Shown: positions 53,814 to 62,191 of the stretch, one piece after another | Numbering within the stretch: position 1 is the first letter of the stretch | Layout: every line of letters begins with the position of its first letter | NCBI GenBank assembly: GCA_944336975.1 | Contig: CALVLH010000003.1 | Coordinates: 62,001 to 126,000 of the forward strand | Length of the DNA stretch: 64,000 nt | Direction: 5' to 3' | Source: an uncultured Clostridia bacterium | Lineage (GTDB): Bacteria > Bacillota > Clostridia > Christensenellales > Borkfalkiaceae | Position numbers and translations under genes: made by a program | The notes under the pieces: model-generated | What the model was told of the DNA's origin: nothing | What the model saw: the letters and a program-made list of their open reading frames with translations, nothing else | Database searches by the model: none

Positions 53814-54575
53814 ATGAAACAATTACGCATTTTGATTCTCGAAAGCAACGGCGCATTCGCAGAAGAACTGCGCAGTTACTTCTCGTCGCTGGAAGGGTAC
53901 GCGGTATGCGGCGTGACGGACGACGGGGAGGAGGGGCTTCGGCTGATCGCCGAGCATAAGCCGGACGTGGCGCTCATGAGCCTGTTTCTCAAAACGCTGG
54001 ACGGGTTCGGCGTGCTGGAACGGTTGCAGCGTTCGGGATCCGCGCCCGAATTTGTGGTGATGGGGAACTTTTCCGACGACAAGATCATCAACCGCGCGAT
54101 CGCGCTGGGCGCGCGCTATTATCTGATGAAACCGGTCACGCCCGCCGTCGCGGCGGAGCGGGTGGGGGAACTGGCGAGGGAGACGCCCGCGGCGCCGCGC
54201 GAATCGGTGGAGCGGCGCAAAGCCAACACGTTGGACGAGCGCATCAGCAGTATCTTCATTTCCATCGGGATCCCGCCGCACATCAAGGGGTATAATTATC
54301 TGCGCGAAGGGATCAAAATGGCGGTAGAAGATCCGCGCATCATCAACAACGTGACAAAGGGGCTGTACCCGATGATCGCCGATCGCTTCACGACTTCGGC
54401 GAGCAAGGTGGAACGCGCGATCCGCCACGCGATCGAGGTCGCGTGGAACAGGGGCAGGATCGACGCGGTCAACGCGATCTTCGGCGTGAGGGTATACATC
54501 GGGAGCGAAAAACCGACGAACAGCGAATTCATCGCGCTCGTCGCCGATAAACTCATTTTGGAAAACATGGCGTGA
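53814..54575 (+). CDS. spo0A: Spo0A homologue with degenerate receiver domain
   Basis: 253 aa (B. subtilis Spo0A 267). Residues about 140-253 are a clear Spo0A DNA-binding domain: SIGIPPHIKGYNYLREGIKMA, LYPMIADRF, the recognition helix region SASKVERAIRHAIEVAWNRG and KPTNSEFIALVADKL. Residues 1-125 keep the receiver fold, but key residues are replaced. The acidic pair is Glu10-Ser11, the phospho-accepting Asp is Ser56 (DVALMSLFLKTLDG), and the conserved Thr region reads VVMGNFSDD. Only the Lys of LMKP remains. The protein is unlikely to be switched by aspartyl phosphorylation. It is the master regulator of sporulation in relatives. Preceded by two candidate promoters and a hairpin. Confidence 0.93.
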   Translation: MKQLRILILESNGAFAEELRSYFSSLEGYAVCGVTDDGEEGLRLIAEHKPDVALMSLFLKTLDGFGVLERLQRSGSAPEFVVMGNFSDDKIINRAIALGARYYLMKPVTPAVAAERVGELARETPAAPRESVERRKANTLDERISSIFISIGIPPHIKGYNYLREGIKMAVEDPRIINNVTKGLYPMIADRFTTSASKVERAIRHAIEVAWNRGRIDAVNAIFGVRVYIGSEKPTNSEFIALVADKLILENMA

Positions 54576-54584
54576 GGAGCGCGG

Positions 54585-54620
54585 TTCCGCAGGGAAAAGT
54601 CCTTGCGGAATTTTTATTTT
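54585..54620 (+). terminator. terminator of spo0A
   Basis: 11-bp stem TTCCGCAGGGA/TCCTTGCGGAA (one G-T pair), loop AAAG, then TTTTTATTTT. Confidence 0.92.
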
Positions 54621-54640
54621 GAGAAAAACGTGCAATATCG

Positions 54641-54669
54641 TTGAAAAATAAACGGGAAAATGATATACT
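54641..54669 (+). promoter_or_regulatory. promoter of the ftsK-rimO-pgsA-cinA run
   Basis: TTGAAA (54641-54646), 17-bp spacer, TATACT (54664-54669). Confidence 0.85.
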
Positions 54670-54699
54670 GTAAGATAGGAAAATACGGAGGTTATTATC

Positions 54700-57600
54700 T
54701 TGAACGGTTTGGGACGCGGAGAAGATAATAAAAATAAAGAAAAACATTCGCTGATCACCAAGGAGACGGCGGGCATGACGCTGCTCCTGTTCAGCGCGAT
54801 CGTGTTGCTGATCGCCTTCACGCGCTCGCTCATTTTCGGCGACGTGGGCGTGGCGATCATGGCGTTTTTGTTCGGCTGTTTCGGATACCTCGTCTACCCG
54901 ATCCTCTTTCTGTTGCTTTACGCATCCGTCGTGCTTATATCGGGGAAGAAGTTCATTTCGGGGAAGTGGATCGCTCTGCTCAGCGGGCTTGTCTGCGCCG
55001 TTTTCCTCGTTGTGCATCTGGCGACGAGCGCTTCTTTTCCGGGCGGCTACGGGGAATACCTTTCCGCCTGCTATGCGGCGGGCGAAGGGGGGATCGGGAC
55101 GTCCACGGCGGGCGGCGCGGTGTTCGGGCTGATCGTCTATCCCGTCAAGAGCCTGATTTCCGTTGCGGGGGCGTACGTGCTCTTCTCTCTCATCATCGTG
55201 CTCGCGCTCGTTCTGATCGCGCGCGCAACGCCGCTCAAAGGTAAGATCTCGCTGGGGACGCGGACAAAGAAGGGAAAGGCGCCCCGTACGGGCGAAAAGA
55301 GGGCGTATCCCGCCGACATCTCCTTTGAGGAATTGGAAGCGCCCGCGCGTACGTCCGGGATCGACCGCGCCCGCGCCGAGCGGGAAGAGGCGCGGGAGAT
55401 GCCCGCTTCGGCGACCGATTATGTGCGTTCCGCCATGGCGGAAGACGATCGCAGGGTGCAGATGCAGGCGGCTCGTCCGCTCGATCCCTATCAGCACAGC
55501 CGCGAGATCCTGTTCTCCACCGATCCCGCGACGAGTTATAAGAACAATCTCATCTACGACAGCGATTCCTATTTCAATTCCCGCGCGCGCCGCAACAACG
55601 CCGTGACGGGAACGGAAGGAGCGTCCTATGTCTCCGCTGTCCGCAGTACGCCTTCGACCGCGGAAAGCGGAAGCTATTCCGAGCGCTATGCCGCCCGCAC
55701 GGACGAGTCCCGTTCGCGAATTCCCAAAAAGATCGTCACCGAGCGCGAAACGCCCTCGGGTTATTCCTATCCCCGCGCAGGCGAGAGCTCTCTTTCTCAG
55801 GACACCGAGCTCAATTATCCTCAGCGCCCGTCGTATAAGGCGGAGGAAGCCCCGTCGGCTTCGGCGGATTATTACCGCAACGACGTGACGCCTTACGGCA
55901 GGGGAGAGGAATCTCCATACGAAGAAGAATTCAGTTCCGCGCCAAACGTCGCGGACGAACCCGTAGCGCCTCGCCCCGAGTACCGCGCGGATATGTCATC
56001 GGTACGCGCGGAAACGCCGCGCGAAGAGCCTCCCGCAAGGACGGAATATCTCTCTTCGGACAGGAGCGCTCGAACCGACTTCACGCGCGCGGAAACGCCG
56101 CGCGAAGAGCCGCCCGCAAGGACGGAATATCTCTCTTCGGACAGGAACTCGCGCACCGATTTCACCCGTGCGGAAACGCCGCGCGAGGAGCCGCCCGCAA
56201 GGACGGAATATCTCTCTTCGGACAGAACGTCCCGCACCGATTTCACCCGCGCGGAGATTTCCGACGAGGAGCCGTTCGAGGAGACGCCCGCGCCGCGCGC
56301 CGAAACGCCTTCCCGCACGGCGCAGGACGATTCGCTCAGCCGCGAAGCGCAGTTCCGCAGTATGTTCTCCCGCCGCGCCGACGAGGAACCGGAAGAGGAG
56401 GACGAACCGCCGCGCCCCGAGAGCAGGATCTATGAAAGCCCCGTCGCCGACAATATCCGCAACAATGCCGATCTTCTCGACGATGACGATATGGACGACG
56501 ACATTCCCGAGATCGAGGAAGAGCCGCCCCGTCCCGCCGTTTCCGTCCGTGCGTCGCGCACCTTCGAACGGCGCGAGGAGCGTTCTGAGAGCTTCGCGCA
56601 GCCCGCTGCGGCGGCGCCCGCGCCCGAAAAACACGTCTTTAAGGAATACGTCAATCCTTCCGTGTCGCTGTTCAGCGATTACGACGACAGCGTGAGCGTT
56701 TCCCAGGAAGAGATCGAGCGCAATTCCGCGATCATCACGGAGACGCTCGCCGGCTTCCGAGTGGACGCGGAAGTCGTCAAGGTGACTTGCGGTTCCGCAG
56801 TCACCCGTTACGACATCGACATCCCCAAAAACATCGCCGTGCGTTCGGTCATCAAGCACGACGCGGAGATCGCGATGCGTCTGCACGCGCGCGACGGCGT
56901 GAACATCTATTCCAACTCGGAAGTGGGGGCGATCTCCATCGAAGTTCCCAACTCCAAACGCGCCACGGTCGGACTCAAATCGGTCATCCAGGCGGAGGAG
57001 TTCCGCGTATCCAAGCCGGGCGCGCTCATCTTCGCGATCGGAAAGGACGTCGAAGGCAGAAACGTGTGCGGCAATATCGTCAAAATGAAGCACATCCTCG
57101 TCGCCGGCGCGACCGGTTCGGGCAAGAGCGTGTGCCTCAACGCCATGCTCATCAGCCTGATCTGCAAGTATTCGCCCGAAGATCTCCGTCTCATCCTCAT
57201 CGATCCCAAGAAGGTGGAATTCGCCATCTATGACGGACTTCCGCACCTCATGATCAACGAGATCATCGCGGACGCGCAGAAGGCGGTCTCCGCGCTCAAC
57301 TGGGCGATCAAAGAGATGGAGCGCAGATACCTTCTCTTCGAACAGAAGACGCGTTCGGGAAAACTCGTCCATAACGTGGACGAATACAACCGCAGTCTCA
57401 ACGAAAACGAGGAAAAACTTCCCAAAGTCGTCATCGTGGTCGACGAGCTTGCCGATCTCATGTCCGTCGCGAAGAAGGACATCGAAGACCGCATCCAGCG
57501 CCTTTCGCAGAAGGCGCGCGCGGCGGGCATCCACCTCGTCATCGCGACGCAGCGACCGTCCGTGGACGTCATCACGGGCGTCATCAAGGGCAACCTTCCC

Positions 57601-58116
57601 ACGCGTATGGCGTTCCGCGTCATCCAGGAAGTGGACTCGCGTACCATTCTCGACAGTTCGGGCGCGGAAAAACTGCTCGGCAACGGCGATATGCTCTATC
57701 GCACGGAGGGAATGTTCTCCTCCTGCCGCGTGCAGGGCGCGTTCCTGAGTTCGGAAGAGGTGCAGGCGGTCGTCGAGGACATCAAGGCGCACAACGAGGC
57801 GTATTTCGACGCCAACATCGCCGATTACATCAACAATGCCGACAAGGGGCAGTCGTCGGACGGCGGTTCGGACGACATGGACGGCGATTCGGTCGATCCG
57901 CAGTATATCAAGGCGCTCGCCATTGTCGTCAAACTCGGTTCCGCCTCCATTTCCCTCATTCAGCGCAAGTGCTCGGTGGGCTATAACCACGCGGGCAAGA
58001 TCATCGAATGGATGGAGCTGATGGGATATATTTCCCCCTTCGACGGAAAGGCAAAGGCGCGCACGGTGCTCCTCTCCAAAGAAGAATTCGAAAGCAAATA
58101 CGGGAGCCTTGACTGA
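54700..58116 (+). CDS. ftsK: DNA translocase FtsK/SpoIIIE
   Basis: 1138 aa. Four N-terminal membrane segments (about 25-180) anchor it at the septum. A long proline/glutamate/arginine-rich linker (about 185-650) includes three 27-residue repeats. Motor alpha/beta domains follow: AVRSVIKHDAEIAMRLHARDG, Walker A AGATGSGKSVCLNAML near 805, Walker B KVVIVVDELADLM and VIATQRPSVDVITGVIKGN. The C-terminal gamma winged helix that reads polar DNA sequences is present (LAIVVKLGSASISLIQRKCSVGYNHAGKIIEWMELMGYISP). A TTG start at 54700 is used because it follows CGGAGGTT and gives a cytosolic tail before the first helix. It pumps chromosome DNA across division or sporulation septa. Overlaps rimO (TGATG). 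Confidence 0.95.
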   Translation: MNGLGRGEDNKNKEKHSLITKETAGMTLLLFSAIVLLIAFTRSLIFGDVGVAIMAFLFGCFGYLVYPILFLLLYASVVLISGKKFISGKWIALLSGLVCAVFLVVHLATSASFPGGYGEYLSACYAAGEGGIGTSTAGGAVFGLIVYPVKSLISVAGAYVLFSLIIVLALVLIARATPLKGKISLGTRTKKGKAPRTGEKRAYPADISFEELEAPARTSGIDRARAEREEAREMPASATDYVRSAMAEDDRRVQMQAARPLDPYQHSREILFSTDPATSYKNNLIYDSDSYFNSRARRNNAVTGTEGASYVSAVRSTPSTAESGSYSERYAARTDESRSRIPKKIVTERETPSGYSYPRAGESSLSQDTELNYPQRPSYKAEEAPSASADYYRNDVTPYGRGEESPYEEEFSSAPNVADEPVAPRPEYRADMSSVRAETPREEPPARTEYLSSDRSARTDFTRAETPREEPPARTEYLSSDRNSRTDFTRAETPREEPPARTEYLSSDRTSRTDFTRAEISDEEPFEETPAPRAETPSRTAQDDSLSREAQFRSMFSRRADEEPEEEDEPPRPESRIYESPVADNIRNNADLLDDDDMDDDIPEIEEEPPRPAVSVRASRTFERREERSESFAQPAAAAPAPEKHVFKEYVNPSVSLFSDYDDSVSVSQEEIERNSAIITETLAGFRVDAEVVKVTCGSAVTRYDIDIPKNIAVRSVIKHDAEIAMRLHARDGVNIYSNSEVGAISIEVPNSKRATVGLKSVIQAEEFRVSKPGALIFAIGKDVEGRNVCGNIVKMKHILVAGATGSGKSVCLNAMLISLICKYSPEDLRLILIDPKKVEFAIYDGLPHLMINEIIADAQKAVSALNWAIKEMERRYLLFEQKTRSGKLVHNVDEYNRSLNENEEKLPKVVIVVDELADLMSVAKKDIEDRIQRLSQKARAAGIHLVIATQRPSVDVITGVIKGNLPTRMAFRVIQEVDSRTILDSSGAEKLLGNGDMLYRTEGMFSSCRVQGAFLSSEEVQAVVEDIKAHNEAYFDANIADYINNADKGQSSDGGSDDMDGDSVDPQYIKALAIVVKLGSASISLIQRKCSVGYNHAGKIIEWMELMGYISPFDGKAKARTVLLSKEEFESKYGSLD
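56005..56247 (+). repeat. three 81-bp repeats in the FtsK linker
   Basis: Three tandem 27-codon units of the form RAETPREEPPARTEYLSSDR + 7 residues ending RTDFT start at 56005, 56086 and 56167; a fourth begins RAE and diverges. They differ mainly at two residues (SA, NS, TS). Confidence 0.93.
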
Positions 58117-59441
58117 TGGCATCACATAAGAAATACGGCATGATCTCGCTGGGATGCGACAAAAACCGCGTGGACGGGGAGCGCATCCTCGGCGTCATCC
58201 GCGCCCGCGGCGGCGAGATCACGGACGATCCGTCCGAAGCGCAGGTGCTCATCGTGAACACCTGCGCCTTTCTGGGTGCGGCACGACAGGAAGCGATCGA
58301 GACTGTTCTCGAATGCAACGAGTATCGTGCGCAGAAACTGGAAAAACTCGTCGTGACGGGCTGTCTGCCCGAAAAATTCATCGGCGAATTGTTCGACGGG
58401 CTCACGGAGGCGGACGTCTTTCTCGGGATCGACGACCGCGATTATCTCTTCGAGGCGCTGGAAAAGGCGTATGCGGGCGAGCGCGTCAATTATGTCGGCA
58501 AGAGCAAAGAGGACGTGCGCGGCGCGCGCGTTCTCACGACGTCTCCCCATTACGCCTACTTGAAGATCTCGGACGGGTGCAACAATCACTGTACCTATTG
58601 CCTGATCCCTGCGATCCGCGGCGCCTATCGCTCTTATCCCATGGAGGAATTGGTCGCGGAGGCGGCGGGCATGGGGCGGCTCGACGAACTCATCCTCGTC
58701 GCGCAGGACACCACCCGCTACGGGGAAGATCTCTGCGGCGAAAAAAAATTGCCCGAACTGTTAAAAAAATTATCCGAACTTGACAATATCTGTCATATTA
58801 GATTGTTATACTGTTATCCGGAAGCCATCACGGAGGAGCTGATCGCGGAGATCCGCGACAATCCTAAGATCTTGCCGTATTTGGATATTCCCATGCAGCA
58901 TTCGGAGGATCGCGTTCTCAGACTCATGGGACGAAAGGGGACGCGGGCGAGTTATCTCGCTCTGCTTGCAAAACTGCGGGAGGCGGTGCCCGATCTCGCC
59001 GTGCGCACGACCTTTATCTCCGGATTCCCGACGGAAACGGAAGAGGAACACCGTGCGCTCCTGCGCTTTCTCGAAGAGGCGAAGCTGGTCAACTGCGGCT
59101 TTTTCGCCTACTCGCGCGAACCGGGAACGCCCGCATACCGCCTGAAAGGGCAGATCCACCCGTCCACAAAAAAGCGCCGCGTGCGCGAACTGTACGAAAA
59201 GCAGGCGGGGATCTCCCGCGCGTATCTGCAAGGATATGTCGGCAAGGCGGTACAAGTAGTCTGCGACGGCGTGGATTATGAGAAGGGCTGTTTCACGGGG
59301 CGCGCCTGTTTCCAGGCGCCCGAGATCGACGGAACGGTGTTTTTCCGCGCGACGCAGGCGGAGACGGGCAGGACATACCGCGTTTTCATAGAGCGCGCGG
59401 ACGATTACGATCTTTACGGACATACGGAGGAAACACGATGA
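58116..59441 (+). CDS. rimO: ribosomal protein S12 methylthiotransferase RimO
   Basis: 441 aa radical-SAM enzyme that adds a methylthio group to the conserved Asp of S12. The N-terminal MTTase domain holds the auxiliary cluster cysteines (ISLGCDKNRVD, NTCAFLGAARQEAIE, TGCLPEKF). The radical-SAM motif is CNNHCTYC, and AYRSYPMEELVAEA, FISGFPTETEEEH and the C-terminal TRAM domain follow. CDKN with GCD rather than GC(P)KN and the AFLGAARQE region favour RimO over MiaB. Coupled to ftsK by TGATG and to pgsA by ATGA. Confidence 0.94.
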   Translation: MASHKKYGMISLGCDKNRVDGERILGVIRARGGEITDDPSEAQVLIVNTCAFLGAARQEAIETVLECNEYRAQKLEKLVVTGCLPEKFIGELFDGLTEADVFLGIDDRDYLFEALEKAYAGERVNYVGKSKEDVRGARVLTTSPHYAYLKISDGCNNHCTYCLIPAIRGAYRSYPMEELVAEAAGMGRLDELILVAQDTTRYGEDLCGEKKLPELLKKLSELDNICHIRLLYCYPEAITEELIAEIRDNPKILPYLDIPMQHSEDRVLRLMGRKGTRASYLALLAKLREAVPDLAVRTTFISGFPTETEEEHRALLRFLEEAKLVNCGFFAYSREPGTPAYRLKGQIHPSTKKRRVRELYEKQAGISRAYLQGYVGKAVQVVCDGVDYEKGCFTGRACFQAPEIDGTVFFRATQAETGRTYRVFIERADDYDLYGHTEETR

Positions 59442-60022
59442 ATCTTCCCAATAAAATCACTCTCACGCGGATCTGTATGATCCCCGTATTTGCGGCGATT
59501 TTTTATCTGCCGCAGATCCCGTACAATTACCTGATCGCGGCGGTCGTCTTTCTGCTCGCGGCGCTCACCGACGCGCTGGACGGACACATCGCACGCTCGC
59601 GCAATCTCGTGACTAACCTCGGAAAATTTCTCGATCCCATCGCGGACAAGGTACTCGTCTCCACGGCGTTCATCCTCATGCTGACCGCGCCGCAGGTGTT
59701 CACGGCAGCGGGAGAATGGGGGATCGTCGTCGCGGGCGTGTGCATCGCGCTCATCCTTGCGCGCGAACTCATCGTCAGCGGGTTCCGCATGGTGGCGGCG
59801 AGCCGCGACCTTGTGCTCGCGGCGGATAAGCTGGGCAAGATCAAAACGGTCTTTCAGGACCTTGCCATCGCGCTCATGCTCGCGTCCATGTCCTTTCTCG
59901 AAACGTCCGCGGGGCAGATCGTCAACTATATCGGCGGGGTGTGTTTCCTGCTGTGTACCGTTCTGACCGTGTGGTCGGGCGTAAATTACATCGTGAAAAA
60001 CAGGGAAGTCCTGCGTTCGTAA
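59438..60022 (+). CDS. pgsA: CDP-diacylglycerol-glycerol-3-phosphate 3-phosphatidyltransferase
   Basis: 194 aa integral membrane enzyme making phosphatidylglycerophosphate, the first step to phosphatidylglycerol. The CDP-alcohol phosphotransferase signature DALDGHIAR ... GKFLDPIADK is complete, with the catalytic aspartates. About five to six membrane helices. Starts MNLPNKITLTRI, typical for PgsA. The order rimO-pgsA-cinA-recA is widespread in Firmicutes. Confidence 0.96.
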   Translation: MNLPNKITLTRICMIPVFAAIFYLPQIPYNYLIAAVVFLLAALTDALDGHIARSRNLVTNLGKFLDPIADKVLVSTAFILMLTAPQVFTAAGEWGIVVAGVCIALILARELIVSGFRMVAASRDLVLAADKLGKIKTVFQDLAIALMLASMSFLETSAGQIVNYIGGVCFLLCTVLTVWSGVNYIVKNREVLRS

Positions 60023-60041
60023 GGGACTTTCGGGGGATACC

Positions 60042-61121
60042 GTGAAATACGCTTGTATCGTTTTACGCAATACGAAAAACCGTCTGTCGTCCGTCCGCTA
60101 TGCGGGCGTGGTCGACGCGTTTCTGACGGGCGGCGTGCCGATGGAGGAGATCGTGTTCCTGCCTTACGACGCCGCGGCCGCGCTGACCTCTTCGATCACG
60201 CGGCTGAGATGCGACTGCGACGGGATCTTTCTCATCTGCGACCGCGTGTTATGCCCGTCCGCAAAGGAGGCGGTCGCGGCTTGCGCCGGGCAGCCTTTTT
60301 CCGAAGATTATCTTCTGGAAACGCCCGAATGTCTGTTCGGCGTTCTTCCCGCGAATGCCTCGGGGGAAAGCGCGGTGCGTTCGGAAGCGATCCCGCGTCT
60401 GGACCGTCGGCGGAAGATGCGGTTCAGTTCCATCACCGTCCGCACGATGGGCGCGCCCGCGGAAAAACTGCGCGCGGCGATCGCGGCGGCGCGGGAATTG
60501 AGCGGCGATCAACTGGATTTCAACATCGAGGAAACGTTCGGCGACGCGCGCTTGGAAGTCATCTACAATTCCGAAACGCCGAAGATGCTCGCGGACGAAG
60601 TCACCCGCGTGCTTACGACGAGGCTGGAAGAATACGTCTATGCGTTGGAAGACGTCCCGCTTGCGCAGCGGCTGTTCGACGTGCTGAAACTGCATCGCAT
60701 GAAGATCGCGACGGCGGAATCGTTCACGGGCGGCGGCGTGGGCAGGCGCATCGTGGAGATCCCCGGAGCGAGCGCGCTCTTTTACGAGGGACTCAACACT
60801 TACGATAACGGCTCCAAAGAACAGCGTCTGGGCGTTTCGCCCTACACGCTCAAATCGCACGGGGCGGTGTCCGACGAGGTGGCTTACGAGATGGCGGCGG
60901 GGCTCATCGAGCAGGGGAACTGCGACATCGCCGTCGCGACGACGGGCATCGCGGGGCCGAGATCGGACAACACCGACAAGCCCGTCGGGCTGTGCTTCAT
61001 CGCGGTGGGCACGAAAGAGCGCGTCAGGGTATATAAATATCACCTGGAAGGGGATCGGGAACGGATCACCGAGACGGCGATCAATCTCGCGCTCTTCCTC
61101 GCTTATACGGAGATAAAATAA
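60042..61121 (+). CDS. cinA: CinA-like protein with degraded N-terminal domain
   Basis: 359 aa from a GTG start preceded by GGGGGATACC; ordinary CinA proteins are about 410-420 aa. The C-terminal half (about 215-359) is a good PncC/CinA domain: [72 protein letters not shown]. The Cys of AESCTGG is Phe here. The central part fits the KH-like middle domain. The first 125 residues occupy the place of the MoaB/MogA-like COG1058 domain but show neither its GTELLLG start nor the GGLGPTxDD loop. The family works in NAD(P) recycling (nicotinamide-mononucleotide deamidase, ADP-ribose hydrolase) and was named for competence. Confidence 0.88.
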   Translation: MKYACIVLRNTKNRLSSVRYAGVVDAFLTGGVPMEEIVFLPYDAAAALTSSITRLRCDCDGIFLICDRVLCPSAKEAVAACAGQPFSEDYLLETPECLFGVLPANASGESAVRSEAIPRLDRRRKMRFSSITVRTMGAPAEKLRAAIAAARELSGDQLDFNIEETFGDARLEVIYNSETPKMLADEVTRVLTTRLEEYVYALEDVPLAQRLFDVLKLHRMKIATAESFTGGGVGRRIVEIPGASALFYEGLNTYDNGSKEQRLGVSPYTLKSHGAVSDEVAYEMAAGLIEQGNCDIAVATTGIAGPRSDNTDKPVGLCFIAVGTKERVRVYKYHLEGDRERITETAINLALFLAYTEIK

Positions 61122-61134
61122 CAAGGAGATAAAC

Positions 61135-62148
61135 ATGAACGACGAAAAAATGAAGGCATTGGACGCCGTGCTCGCGCAGATCGAAAAGCAGTACGGCAAG
61201 GGTGCGATCATGAAACTTGGAGAAGCCGCGGGCAATACCGACATCGAGACCATCCCGACGGGCTGTCTCGCGCTCGACCTCGCGCTCGGGATCGGCGGAT
61301 TTCCGCGCGGGAGGATGATCGAGATCTACGGTCCCGAATCTTCGGGTAAAACGACGGTCGCCCTGCACGCCATCGCGCAGGCGCAGAAGCTCGGCGGCAT
61401 CGCCGCGTTCATCGACGCGGAGCACGCCCTCGATCCCGTCTATGCGAAAAATCTCGGGGTGGATCTGGACGAACTCTACGTCTCTCAGCCGGATACGGGC
61501 GAACAGGCGCTCGACATCGTCGACTCTCTCGTGCGCTCTTCGGCGGTGGACGTCATCGTCGTCGACTCGGTCGCCGCGCTCACGCCCAAAGCGGAGATAG
61601 AAGGGGATATGGGCGATTCCCACGTCGGATTGCAGGCGCGCCTGATGAGCCAGGCTCTGCGCAAGCTGACGGCGATCGTCAATAAATCCAAGACCTGCGT
61701 CATCTTCATCAACCAGCTCCGCGAAAAGGTGGGCGTGATGTTCGGCAATCCCGAGACCACGCCGGGCGGCAAGGCGCTCAAATTCTACGCGTCCGTCCGC
61801 ATCGACGTGAGAAAGACGGATATGCTCAAAGACGCCGACGGCGCGGTCGGCAACCGCACCCGCGCAAAGGTGGTCAAGAACAAACTTGCGCCTCCCTTCC
61901 GTCAGGCGGAATTTGACATCCTCTACGGGGAAGGCGTTTCGCAGGAAGGCTGTCTCATCGATCTCGGCGTGCAGTACGACGTGATCAAAAAGAGCGGCGC
62001 ATGGTTCAGCTACAACGACGAGAAGGTCGCTCAGGGCAGAGAAAAGATGCGACTGTTCCTCAAAGACAATCCCGAACTCGCCGCGGAGATCGAAGGGAAG
62101 ATCCGCGCGGCGGCAAAGGGGATCGAAGAGGCGGCGGCTCAGGACTGA
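61135..62148 (+). CDS. recA: recombinase RecA
   Basis: 337 aa. Walker [10 protein letters not shown] near residue 67, followed by [12 protein letters not shown]; Walker [15 protein letters not shown]; loop L2 with [21 protein letters not shown]. The short C-terminal acidic-helical tail is usual for Firmicutes. It forms filaments on single-stranded DNA, drives strand exchange and triggers LexA self-cleavage. An ACAAGGAGAT ribosome site lies 13 bp after cinA. No LexA-type operator is obvious immediately upstream, since cinA runs right up to it. Confidence 0.98.
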   Translation: MNDEKMKALDAVLAQIEKQYGKGAIMKLGEAAGNTDIETIPTGCLALDLALGIGGFPRGRMIEIYGPESSGKTTVALHAIAQAQKLGGIAAFIDAEHALDPVYAKNLGVDLDELYVSQPDTGEQALDIVDSLVRSSAVDVIVVDSVAALTPKAEIEGDMGDSHVGLQARLMSQALRKLTAIVNKSKTCVIFINQLREKVGVMFGNPETTPGGKALKFYASVRIDVRKTDMLKDADGAVGNRTRAKVVKNKLAPPFRQAEFDILYGEGVSQEGCLIDLGVQYDVIKKSGAWFSYNDEKVAQGREKMRLFLKDNPELAAEIEGKIRAAAKGIEEAAAQD

Positions 62149-62191
62149 GTCTTCGATTCACTCATAATTCAACCGACGGGAGGTCGGGATC

